Source of the DNA: Tardiphaga sp. 709
GTDB taxonomy: Bacteria > Pseudomonadota > Alphaproteobacteria > Rhizobiales > Xanthobacteraceae
Length of the DNA stretch: 64,000 nt
Assembly (NCBI RefSeq): GCF_032401055.1
Contig: NZ_CP135529.1
Coordinates: 3,842,501-3,906,500 of the forward strand
Reading direction: 5' to 3'
The notes below the pieces were generated by a model. The model made no database searches and had not been told where the DNA came from. It worked only from the letters and a program-made list of their open reading frames with translations. Each line of letters opens with the position of its first letter. Within the stretch, counting starts at the first letter, position 1. Positions 9,008 to 18,266 of this stretch are shown piece by piece. The position numbers and the translations under genes are program-made.

Positions 9008-10489
9008 ATGCGCCGATGGATCAAACTGCTCCGAACGGCCGCGCTGATCGTCATCGCGGCCGTTCTGCTTCTTGCGGGCGTCGTACTCGTCAAGACGTTC
9101 AGCGGGGGATCGCGGCAGCTGCAAGTGACCGCAGCGGCGAAAGCGCCCGTCGATGAGCAGGCGGCCGCAGAGCGCCTTGCAGAGGCGATCCGCTTTCCGA
9201 CCATCTCCAATTTTCTCAATCCCGATCAGGCTGCCGAACCGCTTCGTGCGATGCAGGCGCATCTGGTGGCGAGCTTTCCGGCTTTCCATGCGGCGGCGAA
9301 GCGCGAAGTGGTCGGCGATTACAGCCTGCTCTACACATGGGAAGGCAGCGATCCTGCCTTGAAGCCGATCGCGCTGCTGGCGCATCAGGATGTCGTGCCT
9401 GTTGCCCCGGGCACCGAAAAGGACTGGCAGCAGCCGCCGTTCAAGGGCGTCGTCGCCGATGGCTTCATCTGGGGGCGCGGGTCATGGGACGACAAGGGCA
9501 ATCTGTACTCAATCCTCGAAGCCGCCGAAGCCATGGCGAAGGCAGGTTTCAAGCCGAAACGCACGATCTATTTCGCTTTCGGTCATGACGAGGAAGTGTC
9601 CGGCAAGCGCGGCGCGCGGGCGATCGCGGCGCTGCTGAAATCACGCGGCGCGAAACTCGACTTCGTGCTCGACGAAGGCCTGCTGATCACCGAGGGGATT
9701 CTCAAGGGCCTCGACAGACCGATGGCGTTGATCGGCGTGGCCGAGAAGGGCTATGCGACGCTGGTGCTGACCGCGCATGGCACGCCCGGTCATTCGTCGA
9801 TGCCGCCCCGCGAAACGGCCATCGGCATGATGAGCGCAGCACTGGCGCAGCTTGAGAACAAGCGCCTGCCGATGCAGGTCCGCGGCACCGTCGGCGAGAT
9901 GTTCGACACCATCGCGCCGGAAATGAGCGGCTTCAACCGCGTGGTGCTGTCCAATCTCTGGCTGTTCAAGCCCCTGCTGCTGCGCGAATTCGAGAAGAGC
10001 GGCCCGACCGAGGCGACGGTGCGCACGACCACGGCGCTGACGATCTTCAAGGCCGGCGAGCAGGACAATGTGCTGCCGGGCAATGCCGAGGCCACGGTAA
10101 ATTTTCGGCTATTGCCCGGCGATACCCAGGCCAGCGTCACCGAACATGTGCGCAGCGCCGTCAGCAACGACAGGATTTCCATCGCGCCGTTCCCCGGCAA
10201 TACCGATCCGCCCCCGGTGACCGGCACGGCGAGTCCGTCCTATCGCGCGCTCAACCAGACCATTCGCGAGATCTTCCCGGATGCGCTGGTGGCACCGGGC
10301 CTGATGGTGGCGGCAACGGACTCGCGGCACTACACGGATGTGACCGACAACATCTTCCGCTTCTCGCCGGTGCGCGCGACGTCCGAAGACCTCAAGCGCT
10401 TTCACGGCACCAATGAGCGTCTTAGCGTGGCGAATTACGCGGACATGATCCGGTTCTATCGACGGCTGATCGAGAATACGGCGAATTAA
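9008..10489 (+). CDS. M20 family metallopeptidase (membrane-anchored carboxypeptidase-like)
   Basis: This 493-residue protein has an N-terminal transmembrane anchor (residues about 9-29). A di-zinc M20 peptidase follows: [10 protein letters not shown] (His ligand and Asp), [10 protein letters not shown] (bridging Asp), GHDEEVSG (catalytic Glu plus ligand) and a C-terminal ATDSRHYTD His ligand. The dimerisation domain lies in the middle. Length and layout match the carboxypeptidase S/Pm20d1-like branch, which acts on peptides or N-acyl amino acids. It lies 31 bases downstream of ppa and may share its transcript. Its stop overlaps the convergent folD stop by 4 bases. Confidence 0.87.
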   Translation: MRRWIKLLRTAALIVIAAVLLLAGVVLVKTFSGGSRQLQVTAAAKAPVDEQAAAERLAEAIRFPTISNFLNPDQAAEPLRAMQAHLVASFPAFHAAAKREVVGDYSLLYTWEGSDPALKPIALLAHQDVVPVAPGTEKDWQQPPFKGVVADGFIWGRGSWDDKGNLYSILEAAEAMAKAGFKPKRTIYFAFGHDEEVSGKRGARAIAALLKSRGAKLDFVLDEGLLITEGILKGLDRPMALIGVAEKGYATLVLTAHGTPGHSSMPPRETAIGMMSAALAQLENKRLPMQVRGTVGEMFDTIAPEMSGFNRVVLSNLWLFKPLLLREFEKSGPTEATVRTTTALTIFKAGEQDNVLPGNAEATVNFRLLPGDTQASVTEHVRSAVSNDRISIAPFPGNTDPPPVTGTASPSYRALNQTIREIFPDALVAPGLMVAATDSRHYTDVTDNIFRFSPVRATSEDLKRFHGTNERLSVANYADMIRFYRRLIENTAN

Positions 10490-11370
10490 ACCGCCGGGGC
10501 AGCCAGCCTGTGGATCGCACAGGCGGCCCGCAGCGTGTTGACCAGCAGGCACGCCACGGTCATCTGGCCGACGCCGCCTGGGACTGGCGTGATGGCGCCG
10601 GCGGTCTTCAGCGCTTCCTGATAGGCGACGTCGCCGACGAGGCGGGTCTTGCCTTCGGCGCCGGGCAGCCGATTGATGCCGACATCGATCACGGTCGCGC
10701 CGGGCTTGATCCAGTCACCGCGCACCATTTCAGGGCGGCCCACTGCCGCATAGACCAGATCCGCCTGCGCGCAGAGCTTGGCGAGATCGCGCGACTTCGA
10801 ATGCGCGATGGTCACCGTGGCGTTTTCATTGAGCAGCAGTTGCACCAAGGGACGGCCGACCAGATTGGAACGGCCGATCACGATGGCATTCATGCCTTCG
10901 AGTGATTTGTGCACGCTCTTGGTCAGGATGATACAGCCGAGTGGCGTGCAGGGCGACAAAGCGGGCATGCCACTGGCGAGACGTCCGGCATTGGTCGGGT
11001 GCAGGCCGTCGACGTCCTTGGCGGGATCGATGGCGTTGACGACGGTGTCGGTGTCGAGCCCCTTCGGCAGCGGCAGCTGCACGAGGATACCGTGTACGGC
11101 CGGATCGGCGTTCAGCTTCTGCACCAGCGCGATCAGATCGGCCTGCGCGACATCAGCCGGCAGCTTGTGTTCGAAGGAGGCCATGCCGGCTTCCTGGGTC
11201 TGCTTGTGCTTGCTGCGCACGTAGACCTCGCTGGCGGGATCGCTGCCGACCAGCACTACGGCGAGGCCAGGCGTCACGCCATGTTCGGCTTTGACGCGCG
11301 CGACTTCGGCGGCGACGCGGTCGCGCAATTCGGCGGCAATGATCTTTCCATCGATGATGCTGGCGGTCAT
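10486..11370 (-). CDS. folD: Bifunctional methylenetetrahydrofolate dehydrogenase / methenyl-THF cyclohydrolase
   Basis: This 294-residue enzyme interconverts 5,10-methylene-THF and 10-formyl-THF using NADP. Signatures seen are [16 protein letters not shown] (catalytic Lys and Tyr region), [26 protein letters not shown] (Rossmann loop) and the C-terminal [16 protein letters not shown]. It is the last gene of a minus-strand run YggT, DUF167, folD, overlapping DUF167 by ATGA. Functionally it connects to the folate-dependent C1 genes at 37-46 kb, although it is not physically linked to them. Confidence 0.97.
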   Translation of the reverse strand: MTASIIDGKIIAAELRDRVAAEVARVKAEHGVTPGLAVVLVGSDPASEVYVRSKHKQTQEAGMASFEHKLPADVAQADLIALVQKLNADPAVHGILVQLPLPKGLDTDTVVNAIDPAKDVDGLHPTNAGRLASGMPALSPCTPLGCIILTKSVHKSLEGMNAIVIGRSNLVGRPLVQLLLNENATVTIAHSKSRDLAKLCAQADLVYAAVGRPEMVRGDWIKPGATVIDVGINRLPGAEGKTRLVGDVAYQEALKTAGAITPVPGGVGQMTVACLLVNTLRAACAIHRLAAPAV

Positions 11371-11714
11371 GTGTCGGTCCTGTCGTCTGTGTCGTCGGGC
11401 GTTGCTGCAGTGATCCTGCGCAGCATCGCGCCTAGTTTCGTCGGGTCGCCGTCGACCGCGATCTGCTTCACGCGCGACGTGGTGCCGGACAGCACGCGCA
11501 CATCGCGCTTCGGCACGCCGAGCCGCTTGGCAAACAGTTCGGTCATGGCGCGGTTGGCTTCGCCGCCCTCGGCGATGGCGCGAACCCGCACCTTCACTAC
11601 CGAACGGCCATTGGCCATGGTCTCGATCCCGTCGATATCGTCTCGGCCACCCCGCGGCGTCACGCGAACGGCGATGCTGACACCGTCAGTCGCGTAGCGC
11701 GAGGGATCTGCCAC
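11367..11714 (-). CDS. DUF167/YggU family protein
   Basis: This 115-residue small protein has the YggU core: [57 protein letters not shown] and [15 protein letters not shown]. The family has a known fold but no established biochemical role. It overlaps folD by 4 bases and lies 12 bases after yggT. The yggT-yggU pairing is widely conserved, which supports both calls. Confidence 0.9.
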   Translation of the reverse strand: MADPSRYATDGVSIAVRVTPRGGRDDIDGIETMANGRSVVKVRVRAIAEGGEANRAMTELFAKRLGVPKRDVRVLSGTTSRVKQIAVDGDPTKLGAMLRRITAATPDDTDDRTDT

Positions 11715-11726
11715 GAACCCGGCCGA

Positions 11727-12017
11727 TCAGAAGACGCTGGGATAGATGTAGTAGGTGATCACCCGCTGCAGGAACATGATGATCAGGATCAGGATGATCG
11801 GCGAGATATCGAGGCCGCCGAGGCTCGGCAGCATTCTGCGGATTGGCGCCAGCACGGGCTCGGTGATCCGGAACAGGAATTCGGCGATCGCGGAGACGAA
11901 CTGGTTGCGGGTGTTGACGACGTTGAAGGCGATCAGCCAGGACAGAATCGCCGAGGCGATCAGCAGCCAGACATAGAGATCGAGAATGATCAGCACGATA
12001 TCGAGAACGGCGCGCAT
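11727..12017 (-). CDS. YggT family membrane protein
   Basis: This 96-residue protein has two YggT-type hydrophobic blocks. The first is residues about 5-28 (LDIVLIILDLYVWLLIASAIL). The second is near the C-terminus (ISPIILILIIMFLQRVITYYI). The connecting TEPVLAPIRRMLPSLGGLDISP motif is the family signature. It is an inner-membrane protein linked to cell shape or osmotic tolerance in some bacteria. An ATG at 12017 (MRAVLDIVLI) fits the family length; the longer open frame upstream is non-conserved. Confidence 0.9.
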   Translation of the reverse strand: MRAVLDIVLIILDLYVWLLIASAILSWLIAFNVVNTRNQFVSAIAEFLFRITEPVLAPIRRMLPSLGGLDISPIILILIIMFLQRVITYYIYPSVF

Positions 12018-12213
12018 GGCGGGGATGGCTCGCGGGTTAGGTCGCGGATTCGACTGTCCGCTAAATATCGGTTCAGCCCCCCTCAAACAAGGGAAGTTCC
12101 GGGCGAAAAGTGCCGGAAAACCGCGCTTTTGCGACGTTCTTGACTTGCCGTTAACGGGGATTGTAAATGGCGCCGATTGCTGACCGGATCGCATGGGCGA
12201 CCCGGTTCGTATC

Positions 12214-12289
<76 letters not shown>

Positions 12290-12398
12290 TCCTTCGCTTG
12301 CTTCGCAAGCTCTGGCTCGGCAAGCCACCCTCCCGACCATAAAAAGCGAAGCAAACGAATGATGTCTCGCCGAGGCGCAGGGCGTAGGCGGACCGGAT

Positions 12399-13178
12399 TC
12401 ACACCCGTCTCAACTGCAACCTTGCCACCGCCCCAGCGATGAAGCCGCGCGGAAAAAGCCGCAGCAGTAGCGGCACGATCTTGATGCCGAGGCCGGGGAA
12501 AACCGTGCGTTTGTTGGCCATCAGGCCCTGATAGCCCAGCAGGGCGACATCGGCGGCCGAGACATTGAGGATGGCTGAGTCGAGGCCCGGCGTGAATCCG
12601 GCGCGCGCCTGGAATTCCGAAGGCACCGGCCCGGGGCACAATGCGGTGACGCGCACGCCCTTTGAGCCGAGCTCCTGACGCAGTGCTTCGGTGAAGGACA
12701 GCACATAGGCCTTGCTGGCGTAGTACACGGCCATTCCGGGACCCGGCAAAAAACCCGCGATCGAGCTGAGATTGAGAATGCCGCCCTTGTTGCGGATCAG
12801 GCTCTCGGAAAAGCGCAGCGACAGATCCGTCAGTGCGCGCACATTGACCTCAAGCATGCCGAGTTGCCGGTCGCGGTCCATGTCGATGGCGCGACCGAAC
12901 ATGCCGAAGCCGGCATTGTTCACGACGTACTCCACTTCGACATCGGCAGCAGCGAGGGCAGCCGCGATCTGGGCGCAGGCGTCGCGTTGTTCGAGATCGC
13001 AGGGAATGATGATGGGCGCAGCGCCGCCGGCAGCAGTGATTTCAGCGGCCAGCGCATTCAGGCGCTCGGCACGGCGTGCAACCAGAGCGACGCGATGCTT
13101 GTTCGCAGCGAAGATGCGCGCGAACTCGGCGCCAATTCCGGCCGAGGCTCCGGTTATTAACGTCACGCGCTCAGTCAC
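12399..13178 (-). CDS. SDR family NAD(P)-dependent oxidoreductase
   Basis: This 259-residue classical short-chain dehydrogenase has the cofactor loop TGASAGIGAEFA (TGxxxGxG), NNAGFGMFG (NNAG), ILNLSSIAG (catalytic Ser) and YYASKAYV (catalytic YxxxK). A basic residue pair (ARRAER) after the second strand suggests NADP preference. It resembles the DltE/YqjQ-like group of acyl or keto reductases. The substrate is unknown. It sits alone downstream (convergent) of tRNA-Ala. Confidence 0.88.
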   Translation of the reverse strand: MTERVTLITGASAGIGAEFARIFAANKHRVALVARRAERLNALAAEITAAGGAAPIIIPCDLEQRDACAQIAAALAAADVEVEYVVNNAGFGMFGRAIDMDRDRQLGMLEVNVRALTDLSLRFSESLIRNKGGILNLSSIAGFLPGPGMAVYYASKAYVLSFTEALRQELGSKGVRVTALCPGPVPSEFQARAGFTPGLDSAILNVSAADVALLGYQGLMANKRTVFPGLGIKIVPLLLRLFPRGFIAGAVARLQLRRV

Positions 13179-13385
13179 AATAAGGTACTCTTAAAATACG
13201 TGAGGACGATTTGCATGCATCTACAGGCGTAATAGGGATACCCGTGATGTGCAAGTCGGAATGACCACCGGAGTACCGCAGGACCTCCAGTTCCCGAGCG
13301 TGTAGCAGTGGCATGAATTATCGGGGACCGCGCATTAAACTTTGGTTATGCGTCGTGGTGCTGTCATTTGCCAGGCTGCGCCTGT

Positions 13386-13865
13386 TCAGACAGTGGTATC
13401 CGTTGTGGCCGTACCGCCCGCCACGCGTCGTTTGAGCTCCATCCGGTCACGTGATGAAACTGCGAGCAGGTCGGCTGCGCGCCAGACCACATTTTCCTCG
13501 AACTCACTGACGCGACCGTCAGCATAGACCAGCTGCCACATCATCTCGACGAGACGGACACGGCCGGGCTCGTCGACCACGCGCATGATGACGCTCGTAA
13601 AGTGATAGAGATCGACGGCTTCGCCTTCGACGAGGGTGGCAGCCGAGATGAGCCTGTCAGCCGTGCCGGGATCGAGCTCGAAACGCGACTCGATCAGGCT
13701 GTGCAACTTGGCTCTCTCGATAGCTGAGGGCTCACCGTCCAGCGAGATGACGTGAAGCATCAGCGCCGTGGCGGCAAGACGGAAGCCGGTATCGTCGAAT
13801 GCCTGATTTTCGTGCGCATCGGGAGACACCACGTCGGCAATGAATTGGCGCAGTTTTTCCAGCAT
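13386..13865 (-). CDS. TerB-like (tellurite-resistance family) protein
   Basis: This 159-residue all-helical protein has acidic-loop features of TerB: an N-terminal LAATALMLHVISLDGEPSAIERAKL helix pair, then MMWQLVYADGRVSEFEENVVWRAADLL. The DG-x-x-S/E loops are potential metal sites. Proteobacterial members usually occur away from the ter tellurite operon, as here. The function is uncertain, perhaps metal- or membrane-linked stress sensing. Confidence 0.8.
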   Translation of the reverse strand: MLEKLRQFIADVVSPDAHENQAFDDTGFRLAATALMLHVISLDGEPSAIERAKLHSLIESRFELDPGTADRLISAATLVEGEAVDLYHFTSVIMRVVDEPGRVRLVEMMWQLVYADGRVSEFEENVVWRAADLLAVSSRDRMELKRRVAGGTATTDTTV

Positions 13866-14022
13866 TATTCCTTGAACCAGATGATCGAGCGGGCTGCCAT
13901 GCGGCGAAAGCGCTCGTGCTTTGTCGCGCGAAAATGGAACGCGCGCAATGCGGCCGGGTTCCCGAAGCGCTGATGACAGTTAAGTAACGATTGAGACGAT
14001 TGGCAGTTTACGGGGGCTCATG

Positions 14023-15432
14023 TCACGGGATTTCATAGACCACCATTTTGTCGGCGATACCGCGCAAGGCCGCATGTTTCTGGATCGGCGTGATCTCAGC
14101 CTTCCGCAGAATGGCTTCCACGGCCTGCGCCGATATCACCGGGCTGGTAACGTGAATCGCTTGCGAGGTTGACAGGCCCTGCACCCTGGCAGCGATATTG
14201 ACGGTCTGGCCAAAGTAATCCTGCCGCTCGTTCAGCATCACAGCGAGGCAGGGTCCCTCATGGATACCGATTTTGACCACGAGGTCTTTGGTGCCGCGCT
14301 CTTCATTCAGCCGCTCCATCGCGGCGCGCATGCGCAAACCTGCGGCCAGCGCCTGTTCGGGCCGCGTAAAGGTCGCCATGACGGCATCACCGATGGTCTT
14401 CACGACGGCACCGGCTTCCGACGCAATGATCTCCAGCAGTGCGTGGAAATGCGCACGCACCAGATCGAAGGCTGCGAGATCGCCGACGCGCTCGTACAAG
14501 GCAGTCGAGCCCTTGAGGTCGGTGAACAGGAAAGTCAGCGAGGTAATCTTCAGTCGCTGATCGATATTGAGGTTGTCGGCCTTGTAGACGTCGCGAAAGG
14601 TCTGGTTGGTGAGTATCCGCTTGGCTGTGAGGAACGGCTTGCGCTTGCCGATCAGGTGATGGAGACCCTCGGCCGCGACAAATACCGATGGCAGCACGCG
14701 CACCTCGGTCTGGTTTTCGAGGGACAATCGCAGCGGTCCGGGTTGCATTGTGATGGTGCCGGTCGGCGTATGCTGCCGGTTGTAGATCAGCGACAGATGC
14801 TGTCGTTCCTTGGTCGGCTCGCCCTGCACGTCAATGAACTGCGCGGCATGGGTTACCGGCTCGAACACGATGACGAATTCCGACGGCAAGTGCAGCGACA
14901 TCACCGCTTTTTCATGTGCCGGCAATTCCATTGCGTCCAGTGTCACTTCATCGGTGAGTGACGCAAACGATTCCTGATTGAGATCGACGCCTGAACTCCA
15001 GAACACCTGCTTGAAATATTCCCAGAGCGGCAGCGTATTGGGGTCGTGTGCAGCGATGTGCCTGACGCGCGGTGCGACCGTGAACGCCACCTCGACCTGC
15101 TCGTCAACCGACGCTTCATAGCCGCAGGCGCAGAGCCCGCAATGGTAGTCGTCATGGCGTAGCGATTTCAGCGTGCTGTGGGCGTCGAGGACGCCGCTGC
15201 AGCCCGGGCACAACACATTCCAGGTCAGGTCGAACAGGCCGAGGCGGGAGGCATGCAGGAAGCCGGAAATGACGCGCTCTTCGTTCAGGCCACGGCGTGC
15301 CGCAAAATCCAGCACATTGATACGATTGAGTTCGTGGTCCGCGCCGTCGCGGATCAGTTGTGCAATGGCATCGGCTACGGCCGGATCGGTCGCCTGGTTC
15401 AATGTCGCGAATAGTGCCTGAACATCACTCAT
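14023..15432 (-). CDS. Class III adenylate/guanylate cyclase with DUF5939 N-terminal region
   Basis: This 469-residue protein ends in a class III nucleotidyl cyclase domain (about residues 290-460). It includes LFTDLKGSTALYERVGD (metal-binding Asp), VVKTIGDAVMATF and VKIGIHEGPCLAVMLNERQDYFGQTVNIAARVQ. The N-terminal part matches the DUF5939 type. Near residues 95-125 it has a Cys cluster, CPGCSG then CGLCACG, that could bind zinc. It should make cAMP (or cGMP) from NTP in the cytosol. The signal sensed and the effector are unknown. Confidence 0.87.
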   Translation of the reverse strand: MSDVQALFATLNQATDPAVADAIAQLIRDGADHELNRINVLDFAARRGLNEERVISGFLHASRLGLFDLTWNVLCPGCSGVLDAHSTLKSLRHDDYHCGLCACGYEASVDEQVEVAFTVAPRVRHIAAHDPNTLPLWEYFKQVFWSSGVDLNQESFASLTDEVTLDAMELPAHEKAVMSLHLPSEFVIVFEPVTHAAQFIDVQGEPTKERQHLSLIYNRQHTPTGTITMQPGPLRLSLENQTEVRVLPSVFVAAEGLHHLIGKRKPFLTAKRILTNQTFRDVYKADNLNIDQRLKITSLTFLFTDLKGSTALYERVGDLAAFDLVRAHFHALLEIIASEAGAVVKTIGDAVMATFTRPEQALAAGLRMRAAMERLNEERGTKDLVVKIGIHEGPCLAVMLNERQDYFGQTVNIAARVQGLSTSQAIHVTSPVISAQAVEAILRKAEITPIQKHAALRGIADKMVVYEIP

Positions 15433-15567
15433 GGCATCAGTTTAGGCCAAATAGGCGCTGCATCCAAGACAGGGCTTTGCCGCAACACTTCAACTTGTCG
15501 TTCCGCCCGCGTGCCATGAGCGCGCGGGGGCGGGGAAGACGTGAGGAGAGGACGTGCTGAAATAACG

Positions 15568-16953
15568 TCAGCGTCGCTCAATCCAGAACTGTGGCGAGCG
15601 ATCCGGTTGTGTCGTCACCACGCCGATCGGCATGACGGGCGCTTTATCCGGCAGCTCGATGCGGAACGCGCCGATGATTTTCGCCAGCGCCAATGTGGCC
15701 TCGACAAGCGCGAAATGCGCGCCGATGCAGACCCGGGCACCGACGCCAAAAGGCAGATAGGCGAAGCGGTCCGGCGGCGTCGCGCCGGGCATGAAGCGGG
15801 ACGGCATGAAGGCGTTGGGCTCGTGCCACAATTTCTCGTGCCGATGCAGCAGCCAGGGCGCGATCAGGATCACGTCCTTGCTGGCAACGGACTGGCCAGC
15901 CAGACGATCAGGGCCCGCGGCGGCGCGCGCGATCAGAAAAGCCGGCGGATAGAGCCGCATGGTTTCGTCGATCACGGCGCGGGTGAATTTCAGATGTTCG
16001 ATATCGAACGTACCGTTCGCACTGGCGGCGCGGGCTTCGGCCGCGACCTGCTCCTGGGTCGCCGGATCGAGCGTCAGCATATACAGCGCCCAGAACAGCG
16101 CCGTTGCCGTCGTCTCATGGCCGGCGAGGATCATCGTCGCCACCTGATCGCCGAGTTGCACGTCGGTGAAGGATGCGCCGGTTTCCGGATCGCGCGCGGC
16201 CACCATCAGATCGAACAGATCGCGCGGCGCGTCGTCGTTCTTGCCGGCGGCGCGACGTGCGGTCATCAGCTCGCCGACGAATCTCGTCCAGCGTCTGCGG
16301 AAGAAGGCGCGCGAGATATCCTGCGGCGTTGGCCAGCCCAGCGGCAGCAGCAGGTCGAGGAAATGCGGCCGTGCTAGGTTCATGCCGTATTCCATCACGA
16401 AGTCGCGCAGCTTCGCGCCATGTTCGGCCATGCCGAACGAGAACATGGTGCGGCCTGCGATCTCCAGCGTCATCCGCTGCATGATCGCGCGCAGATCGAC
16501 CGGCTTGCCCTCCGCACGGTGCAGGTCGGCCAGCGTGTCATCGACCGCCGAGATCATGTGCGGCACCAAAGTCGTCACTGCGCGCGGTGTGAAGGCCGGC
16601 GCCAGTGTCCGGCGCTGGTGTTTCCAAGTGCGGCCTTCGGCGAGCAGCAGGCCCTCGCCGAGCATCGGCCGCAGCACGCGGAATGCCGCAGGCGTGCGGG
16701 TATAGTTCTCGTAATTGTCTACCAGCACATGGCGGATCGCATCGGGGTTATTGAGGATGAAACTGGCATGGCCGAAGAAGCGGCCCTTGATGATGTCATC
16801 TTCATAGGCACGCTGGCCCCAGGTCTCGATGGCGCTGCGGCGCATGGCCGACATACGCCCCAGTGCTCCCATGTTCTCGGGCGCACGCGGCGGGCTCGGC
16901 GGCACCAGGGGCTGCCGTGGAGCTGAAAAGTCATAGACTTCGGCAATGCTCAC
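15568..16953 (-). CDS. Cytochrome P450
   Basis: This 461-residue P450 has the I-helix LAGHETTATALFWALY, ETMRLYPPAFLIAR (the ExxR region) and the haem loop FGVGARVCIGAHFALVE with its thiolate Cys. No membrane anchor is evident, so it is a soluble bacterial monooxygenase that needs separate ferredoxin or reductase partners, not present nearby. The most likely start is GTG at 16953, giving (V/M)SIAEVYDF with GAGG about 7 bases upstream. The open frame continues further upstream but without P450 similarity. Confidence 0.9.
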   Translation of the reverse strand: MSIAEVYDFSAPRQPLVPPSPPRAPENMGALGRMSAMRRSAIETWGQRAYEDDIIKGRFFGHASFILNNPDAIRHVLVDNYENYTRTPAAFRVLRPMLGEGLLLAEGRTWKHQRRTLAPAFTPRAVTTLVPHMISAVDDTLADLHRAEGKPVDLRAIMQRMTLEIAGRTMFSFGMAEHGAKLRDFVMEYGMNLARPHFLDLLLPLGWPTPQDISRAFFRRRWTRFVGELMTARRAAGKNDDAPRDLFDLMVAARDPETGASFTDVQLGDQVATMILAGHETTATALFWALYMLTLDPATQEQVAAEARAASANGTFDIEHLKFTRAVIDETMRLYPPAFLIARAAAGPDRLAGQSVASKDVILIAPWLLHRHEKLWHEPNAFMPSRFMPGATPPDRFAYLPFGVGARVCIGAHFALVEATLALAKIIGAFRIELPDKAPVMPIGVVTTQPDRSPQFWIERR

Positions 16954-17209
16954 GATGGACCTCGCAACCTGAAATGCGGTGCCGGGTGTGGCTTCACTAT
17001 AACAGTTGCTAATCCGGGCGCCATGAAGGCGTCGGCCTGTCGCGCGGTAATGGCTAGCTGCTTCTTCGCCCCCGTGCTCACCGAAAGGGGCGAGCCGAGA
17101 CGAACTCTGCGACGACTTGCGGCCCAAACGGATGCATCCCTCGGAACGATACTCACTCATGCACATTGGGGAGGCAACGTTCCGTACCGGAACGATTTGG
17201 GGATGTAGA

Positions 17210-18041
17210 ATGATCGATACAGTTGTCGTCCAACCCGCCGCAGGCGTCGACGAACCGCAAACCTCGGGCGTGTCGTGGGCTGCGGTCGCCGCCGGCGCGG
17301 TTACTTCGCTCGCACTTACGCTGATTCTGATTGCCTTTGGCACCGGTCTTGGCCTGTCGGTCGTATCGCCTTGGGCAAACTCAGGCGCCTCCACCACGAC
17401 ATTCAAGATCACGACCGGCATCTATCTGGTCGTGATCGCAATGATCTCATCATCGATCGGCGGCTATCTGGCCGGCCGCCTGCGGTCGCGCTGGATCGGT
17501 GTGCATTCGGACGAGGTCTACTTTCGCGACACTGCGCATGGATTCCTGGCCTGGTCGTTCGCAACAGTCTTGGGGGCAATTCTGCTGGCGTCTCCTGCCA
17601 CGACCCTGTTGAGCGGGGCTACGTCAGGTGTTGCCGCAGGTGCAACCGCTGCAACGGCCCAGGCGGGTCCGAATGATGGCTACATCGATCTCGCTGCTCC
17701 GCCCGACGACGCCATCGGCCGATGGCAACAGCATGGAAGCGCGCGGTGAACTGTCGCGTCTGATGGCTGCCAGTTTCCGCGGCGGGGACGTCAAGCCTGC
17801 TGATCGCAGTTACGTCAACAAGGTCGTCGCCAGCCGCACCGGCTTGAGCGAGGCCGATGCGGACAAGCGTGTCACCGAAGTCATCAATGATGCGAAGTCC
17901 GCTGCGGATGCTGCACGCAAGGCTGCGATGCAACTCGCATTCTGGCTCACGGCTTCGCTGCTGATCGGTGCTTTCTCCGCCAGCCTTGCTGCGACGGAAG
18001 GTGGCGGTCTTCGTGACGGTACCTGGAAAAAACGTCGTTAA
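17210..18041 (+). pseudogene. Membrane protein of unknown function, interrupted by a frameshift
   Basis: The first part (ATG 17210) encodes an N-terminal transmembrane helix (SWAAVAAGAVTSLALTLILIAFG), a second (IYLVVIAMISSSIGGYLAG) and a third near residues 115-140. It then drifts into a stop at 17749. The following frame, from about 17691 to 18041, carries the missing half: SMEARGELSRLMAASF, RTGLSEADADKRVTEVI, a final transmembrane segment (LAFWLTASLLIGAFSASLAA) and a GGGLRDGTWK tail. One extra base near 17690 explains the break. Joined, it is about 277 residues with four membrane helices. The family is common in rhizobia and has no known function. A sequencing error is possible. Confidence 0.75.
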
Positions 18042-18061
18042 CCCAATCAAAGGAGACAACC

Positions 18062-18130
18062 ATGCCCATTCTTCTGTGGCTACTCGGAATCCCGCTTCCC
18101 CTCATCATCCTGGTGCTGTTGCTGCGATAA
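18062..18130 (+). CDS. 22-residue hydrophobic membrane peptide
   Basis: ATG at 18062 follows AGGAG (18051-18055) with good spacing. It encodes a single hydrophobic helix beginning MPILLWLLGIP and ending in one Arg. It lies 20 bases downstream of the frameshifted membrane gene and 12 bases before a strong terminator, so the two form a transcription unit. I recall similar short proteins in this position in related genomes but cannot check this. The function is unknown. Confidence 0.65.
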   Translation: MPILLWLLGIPLPLIILVLLLR

Positions 18131-18142
18131 CAGAATAACGAC

Positions 18143-18172
18143 AGAGCCCCGTACCCGGCGGGGCTCTATGCT
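18143..18172 (+). terminator. Intrinsic terminator
   Basis: AGAGCCCCG (18143-18151) pairs perfectly with CGGGGCTCT (18159-18167) over a seven-base loop. It ends the unit of the four-helix membrane gene and the 22-residue peptide. The following T-tract is weak. Confidence 0.75.
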
Positions 18173-18266
18173 ATTTCGAACAATGCTTCACGCGATCTGA
18201 CGGAAGGCGCGCGCAAAAGCAGCGTTATGGAAGCCAAGCCCCGAGGCGCGCGAGAGTTGGCGTGAT

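Noticed and set aside
15541-16377. Plus-strand open frame opposite the cytochrome P450
   Set aside because: It is an antisense shadow of conserved P450 codons with a His/Arg-rich, non-protein-like composition.
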